DNA from: Halorubrum sp. PV6
GTDB lineage: Archaea; Halobacteriota; Halobacteria; Halobacteriales; Haloferacaceae
DNA length: 64,000 nucleotides
Direction of reading: 5' to 3'
NCBI RefSeq assembly: GCF_003990725.2
Contig: NZ_CP030064.1
Location: 496,001-560,000 of the forward strand
Part shown: positions 60,341 to 64,000 of the stretch, one piece after another
Position numbering within the stretch: the first letter of the stretch is position 1
How the letters are laid out: each line of letters opens with the position of its first letter
Program-made: the position numbers and the translations under genes
Notes under the pieces: generated by a model
Told to the model about the DNA's origin: nothing
The model's input: only the letters and a program-made list of their open reading frames with translations
Databases searched by the model: none

Positions 60341-60613
60341 TCAGACGGTCAGGTAGTACACCTGCTTGCGCGCGTCCTTGAAACTGTAGCGGGAGTCGAC
60401 GAGACCCTCCTCTTCGAGGCGGTTGAGCGCGTAGCGGACGGTGCGGTCGGGAAGCAGCGACTCGTCGGCGAGGCCGCCCTGCGAGAGCGGGGCGTCGCCT
60501 TCGAGCACCTTCGCCACGAGTTTGGCGCTCGGGGGGAGTTCGCGTAAGCGGTCGCGGTACTCGGACTCTGAGAGACGGTCTTGGTCAGCAGTTTCCGCGG
60601 GACTGGTACTCAT
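60341..60613 (-). CDS. Small winged-helix (MarR-like) transcriptional regulator
   Basis: A 90-residue protein with a winged-helix DNA-binding domain: helices LPPSAKLVAKVLEGDAPLSQ and GGLADESLLPDRTVRYALNR, then the wing GLVDSRYSFKDARKQVYYLT. This compact architecture is widespread in haloarchaea. It is divergent from the methyltransferase region and may regulate it or itself. Confidence 0.85.
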   Translation of the reverse strand: MSTSPAETADQDRLSESEYRDRLRELPPSAKLVAKVLEGDAPLSQGGLADESLLPDRTVRYALNRLEEEGLVDSRYSFKDARKQVYYLTV

Positions 60614-60850
60614 ACTCTTGTGTCACCCTTGGCTTATTGGTAAAGGTTGGCTACATATTGGGCAATCCGATTGGGATAATATAATGTGTTAATATCACGA
60701 CTCGGACCGCCGGGGCGCCGGTCGGCCGGCCACCTCGCGACGCGACTGCGCGCTCGGGTCGCCGACGGCGTTCGGGTCCGCCTCCGCGACCGTGTCTTCC
60801 CCGACCGCATCCAGTACGGTTTTGTCGGTCGGGAGTTCAGTACGGATAAC

Positions 60851-61576
60851 GTGAAGGGACAGGACTGGTACCAGGCCGACGAGGTCGCGGAGGAGTACGA
60901 GGACGTACGGTTCTCCGGCGGCGGTGAGCTCATCGACCAGCGCGAGAAGGAGGCGGTCCTCTCCGCGCTCGGACCGATAGAGGAGGGCCACCGCGTGCTG
61001 GAGGTCGCCTGCGGGACCGGCCGGTTCACGACGATGCTCGCGGACCGAGGCGCCGACATCGTCGGCATCGACATCTCCCGCGAGATGCTCGAACAGGGCC
61101 GGCAGAAGACGGCGAACGCAGGGCTCTCGGGCACCGTGGAGTTCGTTCGCGGCGACGCTTCTCGGCTCCCGTTCCCGGACGATCACTTCGACTCGGTGGT
61201 CGCGATGCGGTTTTTCCACCTGATGGAGGATCCGATCCCGTTCCTCTCCGAACTCTGTCGCGTCAGCGCGAATCAGGTGTTTTTCGACACGTTCAACAGC
61301 CGCAGCCTGCGGACGCTGTACACGTGGCTGCTCCCGATGGGGTCCCGGCTCTACGCCGAAGAGCAGGTCGTCGACATGCTCTGCGCGGCCGACATGACGC
61401 TCGCCGGCGAGAACCACGACTTCGTGCTGCCGTACGGCTTCTACCGCGAACTCCCCGGCCCGGTCGCGAAGCCGTTCCGGCTGGTCGACAGCTGCATCGG
61501 CAACACGATCCCCGGCGACTACGTGGCGTCCGTCTCCTACTGGGACGCGCGCGTCCCCGCGAGCGACGAGACGTAG
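60851..61576 (+). CDS. Class I SAM-dependent methyltransferase
   Basis: A 241-residue methyltransferase starting VKGQDWYQADEVAEEYEDVR at a GTG, the family's usual N-terminus. It has SAM motif I RVLEVACGTGRFTTMLADRG, IVGIDISREMLEQG, RGDASRLPFPDDHFDSVVAM and a C-terminal substrate domain. A frame open from a GTG at 60686 would add 55 Arg-rich residues and looks less likely. However, the nearest AT-rich promoter (60674-60686) lies before that GTG, so the start is uncertain. The gene is near the GT2 gene, so glycan or lipid methylation is possible. Confidence 0.82.
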   Translation: MKGQDWYQADEVAEEYEDVRFSGGGELIDQREKEAVLSALGPIEEGHRVLEVACGTGRFTTMLADRGADIVGIDISREMLEQGRQKTANAGLSGTVEFVRGDASRLPFPDDHFDSVVAMRFFHLMEDPIPFLSELCRVSANQVFFDTFNSRSLRTLYTWLLPMGSRLYAEEQVVDMLCAADMTLAGENHDFVLPYGFYRELPGPVAKPFRLVDSCIGNTIPGDYVASVSYWDARVPASDET

Positions 61577-61722
61577 TGTAGATAGCGACGGTCAGATAGC
61601 GACGGTCGCGTCGTAGACAACGGCGCAGTCGCGCTGCGGGTCGGTCCTCACGGCCGGCATCCGTGCCTCGTATTCTGCGTTCGGTCGGTGGCTCCCGCGC
61701 CGTTCGGCCCAAATCGCTCGGA

Positions 61723-62100
61723 TCAGTACGTGTGGATGACTTCGCCACACCGCAGGCATTCGATCGTGTCGCTCCGGAAGAGCCGCTCTTGTTTCTCCGT
61801 CGGGCCGTTACACTCCGGACAGACGCCGAGGTTCCGACCGTCGGCGACGCGGGCCGACAGGTCCAGGAACTGATTTTTGAGCGTCTCTATCTGTTCGGAC
61901 TGTTCTTCGACGACCGACTCGAGCTCGGCTATCGTCTCCTCGCGTTCTTCCACCGCGGACGCGAGCTCCTCGACTCGGTCCTCGTACGTGTCGAGCGCCT
62001 CCACGTCGAGGGCCGCCGCCTCGGTCTCCGCTTCGAGTTCGGTCGCGGCGTCGCTTTCCTCGGTCGTCTCGGTCTCGGTCTCGGTCTTGTCGTTGGCCAT
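61723..62100 (-). CDS. Coiled-coil zinc-ribbon protein divergent from archaerhodopsin
   Basis: A 125-residue protein. The N-terminal ~30 residues are Thr/Glu-rich, and residues ~38-85 form a coiled coil (DTYEDRVEELASAVEEREET, IAELESVVEEQSEQIETL). A C-terminal Cys4 zinc ribbon follows, with CPEC at 94-97 and CLRC at 115-118. The family is not known to me. It is divergent from the rhodopsin gene, and its upstream region has the same ATACCTTACTA element at the same distance from the start, so coregulation is likely. A role as regulator or assembly factor for the rhodopsin is an inference. Confidence 0.75.
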   Translation of the reverse strand: MANDKTETETETTEESDAATELEAETEAAALDVEALDTYEDRVEELASAVEEREETIAELESVVEEQSEQIETLKNQFLDLSARVADGRNLGVCPECNGPTEKQERLFRSDTIECLRCGEVIHTY

Positions 62101-62141
62101 ACAGTCCCTACGGATTCCAGGGTGGTTTGCTTTCGGGTCAC

Positions 62142-62152
62142 TAGTAAGGTAT
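62142..62152 (-). promoter_or_regulatory. bop-type upstream activator element of the zinc-ribbon gene
   Basis: Read on the minus strand this is ATACCTTACTA, extended as ACCTTACTAGT. It lies 42-52 nt before the ATG at 62100. It matches the ACC-N2-ACTAG core of the bop upstream activator consensus of Halobacterium, as I remember it. Confidence 0.65.
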
Positions 62153-62281
62153 GTGCCCGCACCCTAACGAGCGATCGGTCGGCAAGAAGGCTCGTACTGG
62201 CCGATCGATGGCAGATCCTGCGACCCGGGAGCCCCTCTGGCGGTCGGTGAGTGCGGCCCCCCGACGACGAATCGGCGGCGG

Positions 62282-62292
62282 ATACCTTACTA
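62282..62292 (+). promoter_or_regulatory. bop-type upstream activator element of the rhodopsin gene
   Basis: ATACCTTACTA lies 48-58 nt before the ATG at 62340 and is an exact 11-bp inverted copy of the element at 62142-62152. A box at 62311-62320 (GATTCAATAG) sits between it and the start. Bat-type activators control bop genes through such sites in Halobacterium. Confidence 0.7.
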
Positions 62293-62339
62293 TGCTGTGT
62301 CGAAGTTGATGATTCAATAGTCCATACGATAAGGTGCGC

Positions 62340-63116
62340 ATGGATCCGACAGTACTACAGGCTGGGTTCGACCTCCTCAACGACGGTCGACCCGAAACGT
62401 TGTGGCTAGGCATCGGGACGCTACTTATGCTCATCGGGACCTTCTACTTCATCGCCAAAGGGTGGGGCGTCACCGACAAAGAGGCCCGTGAGTATTACGC
62501 GATCACAATCCTCGTGCCGGGCATCGCGTCGGCCGCGTACCTGTCGATGTTCTTCGGTATCGGGCTCTCAGAGGTCGAAGTCGTCGGCCGCGGAACGCTC
62601 GATATCTACTACGCACGATACGCTGACTGGCTGTTCACCACGCCGCTGCTCCTGCTCGACCTCGCGCTCCTCGCGAAGGTCGACCGGGTCACCACCGGCA
62701 CGCTCATCGGCGTCGACGCGCTGATGATCGTCACCGGCCTCATCGGTGCCCTGTCGCAGACGATGCTGGCGCGGTACACCTGGTGGCTGTTCAGCACCAT
62801 CGCGTTCATCTTCGTGCTGTACTACCTCCTCACGAGCCTCCGCAGCGCGGCGAAACAACGCTCCAAAGAGGTGCAGACCACGTTCAACACGCTCACCGTG
62901 TTGGTCGCGGTCCTCTGGACGGCGTACCCCATCCTGTGGATCATCGGGACTGAGGGCGCGGGCGTCGTCGGCCTCGGCGTCGAGACGCTCGGCTTCATGG
63001 TCCTCGACGTGACTGCGAAGGTCGGATTCGGCTTCATCCTCCTCCGCAGCCGTGCCATCCTCGGCGACACCGACGCGCCGGAACCGTCTGCCGCCGAGCC
63101 GTCGGCCGCCGACTAA
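62340..63116 (+). CDS. bop: Archaerhodopsin/bacteriorhodopsin-type light-driven proton pump
   Basis: A 258-residue seven-helix retinal protein, nearly identical in many blocks to Halorubrum archaerhodopsins. The retinal Schiff-base lysine is Lys227 ([12 protein letters not shown]). The pump residues are all present: Arg93 and Asp96 ([11 protein letters not shown], equal to bacteriorhodopsin Arg82/Asp85), Asp107 (LLLLDLALL, equal to Asp96), and Glu205/Glu215 of the release group. It should therefore pump protons outward in light to support ATP synthesis. The ATG at 62340 matches known precursors (MDP...); the GTG at 62334 is less likely. The acidic Pro/Ala/Glu/Ser tail is typical. Confidence 0.97.
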   Translation: MDPTVLQAGFDLLNDGRPETLWLGIGTLLMLIGTFYFIAKGWGVTDKEAREYYAITILVPGIASAAYLSMFFGIGLSEVEVVGRGTLDIYYARYADWLFTTPLLLLDLALLAKVDRVTTGTLIGVDALMIVTGLIGALSQTMLARYTWWLFSTIAFIFVLYYLLTSLRSAAKQRSKEVQTTFNTLTVLVAVLWTAYPILWIIGTEGAGVVGLGVETLGFMVLDVTAKVGFGFILLRSRAILGDTDAPEPSAAEPSAAD

Positions 63117-63182
63117 GGGATCCCTCCCTCCCTCGCACCGACTACTCGAACTGCGATCACCGTTTTCCGACGTTTCCAACAC

Positions 63183-63407
63183 ATGTCCGACGACGCAAAC
63201 GAAACCGTTGCCGTACTGAACACGGGCTCCGTCGTCGGGATCGTCGTCTGCTTCGTACTCGCGGCAGCCGCGCTGTTCGCGCTGCCGACGCTGCAGCGCT
63301 ACGGTGTCGGCTTCACCGTCGCGTTCTGGTCCGTCTCCGCCGTCGAACTGTTCACGGCCCTCGGGATCATCTACTTCATCCTCAACTTACACGAGGAACG
63401 CGGGTAG
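63183..63407 (+). CDS. Small two-helix membrane protein downstream of the rhodopsin
   Basis: A 74-residue protein with two hydrophobic helices (about residues 15-35 and 44-67), a polar N-terminus and a short charged end (NLHEERG). It follows the rhodopsin gene by 66 bp on the same strand and could be cotranscribed. The linkage suggests an accessory membrane protein for the pump, but nothing in the sequence proves it. Confidence 0.65.
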   Translation: MSDDANETVAVLNTGSVVGIVVCFVLAAAALFALPTLQRYGVGFTVAFWSVSAVELFTALGIIYFILNLHEERG

Positions 63408-63533
63408 TTCGGTCCCGAGCCGCCGGCGGCGATCACGAGACGCAGCCGACTCTCCCGGCGCGTTCGCCACGCAAACCCCGACACCGCTCTCAGTCACAGC
63501 CGCCTTTGTGTCCCACCGACCGCGACGTCGACG

Positions 63534-64000
63534 TCACTCCCGCGGCGGCCTCGCCTCCTCGCGCGCGGCCACCGACGGCGTGGTCTCGGCGAGGGCGCGT
63601 TCGAAGTGATCGGCGCTCACGGCGATGTCGTCGCTCGCGGCCGCGCTCCCGTCGACTATCGTCTCCTCTATCGCGAGCATCGCGGCCTCCCGGACCAAGG
63701 CGGCGATGTCGCCGCCGCTGTACCCCTCGGTCCGCGCGGCCAGCGCGCCGAGGTTGACCCCGGCGGCCGTCGGGGTGTTCCGGGTGTGGATCGCGAGGAT
63801 CTCCCGACGCGCCGCCTCGTCGGGCAGCGGGGTTTCGACGGCCTTCTCGATCCGGCCTGGCCGCAACAGGGCGCTGTCGATGGAGTCCGGCCGGTTCGTC
63901 GCGGCGACGACGACCACGTTCGTCAGCGGTTCGAGCCCGTCGAGTTCCGTCAGCAACTGCGAGACCACGCGCTCGCCGGCGCCGGTATCGTCGCCGCGTC
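63534..64000 (-). CDS. CDC48/p97-type AAA ATPase, C-terminal part (runs off the right edge)
   Basis: The visible ~155 residues are the end of an AAA domain. RGDDTGAGERVVSQLLTELDG and VVVAATNRPDSIDSALLRPGRI hold sensor 1 and the arginine fingers (second region of homology). PLPDEAARREILAIHTRNTP and GYSGGDIAALVREAAMLAIE form the sensor-2 small domain. The C-terminal tail is short and Ala/Glu/Pro-rich. The Walker motifs lie beyond the window edge. Haloarchaea have several paralogues, so the exact member cannot be named. Confidence 0.93.
   Translation of the reverse strand, partial: RGDDTGAGERVVSQLLTELDGLEPLTNVVVVAATNRPDSIDSALLRPGRIEKAVETPLPDEAARREILAIHTRNTPTAAGVNLGALAARTEGYSGGDIAALVREAAMLAIEETIVDGSAAASDDIAVSADHFERALAETTPSVAAREEARPPRE

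Overview
The window comes from a haloarchaeon. It is very GC-rich, the proteins are strongly acidic, starts are packed with ATGA/GTGA overlaps, and several genes have a TTTAWA-type box A about 25-30 nt before the start codon (leaderless transcripts). A close archaerhodopsin homologue at the right end points to the genus Halorubrum or a near relative. No rRNA, tRNA or CRISPR array was seen.

Layout. 0-3.3 kb: 5' part of purL, a solo IS1341-type tnpB element with its end hairpins, and a small membrane protein. 3.4-10.2 kb: a PAS histidine kinase, an MBL-fold hydrolase, a four-gene DUF4129/DUF58-type operon and a KDG-type sugar kinase. 10.3-21 kb: a pabB-pabA-pabC-like operon, an HhH protein, aroE, a DUF373 protein, sppA, a conserved coiled-coil protein, a riboflavin-pathway reductase and an MFS transporter. 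21-26.8 kb is a looser, more AT-rich accessory stretch: a sulfatase-like protein, a transglutaminase-like protein, a zinc-finger protein, an orphan possible haem-binding protein and several small unknowns. 26.9-46.4 kb is mostly housekeeping: VOC protein, metG, a 7TM histidine kinase, thiR-dcd, YIP1 protein, polX with a Mut7-C RNase, methyltransferase, endonuclease IV, lipoate ligase, a chemotaxis transducer, another membrane kinase and rio2.

46.5-52.2 kb is a compact iron-uptake locus. Two pairs of DtxR/SirR-like palindromes (TTAGG-N4-CCTAA) precede two transcription units: a flavoprotein, FecCD permease and FepC-like ATPase, then a Tat lipoprotein binding protein, two tiny translationally coupled ORFs and a second flavoprotein. 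Both flavoproteins look like thioredoxin reductases that lost the CxxC and the NADPH domain.

52.2-58 kb is an alpha-glucan module: TrmB regulator, GH13 alpha-amylase-type enzyme and divergent GH15 glucoamylase. 58-61.6 kb has hisF, a GT2 glycosyltransferase, a winged-helix regulator and a methyltransferase. 61.7-63.4 kb is the rhodopsin locus. An archaerhodopsin-type proton pump is divergent from a coiled-coil zinc-ribbon protein, and each start has the same 11-bp element (ATACCTTACTA) about 50 nt upstream, resembling the known bop activator site. The window ends inside a CDC48-type AAA ATPase.

The two loci most worth following are the iron operon with FAD-only flavoproteins and coupled micro-ORFs, and the rhodopsin/zinc-ribbon pair.
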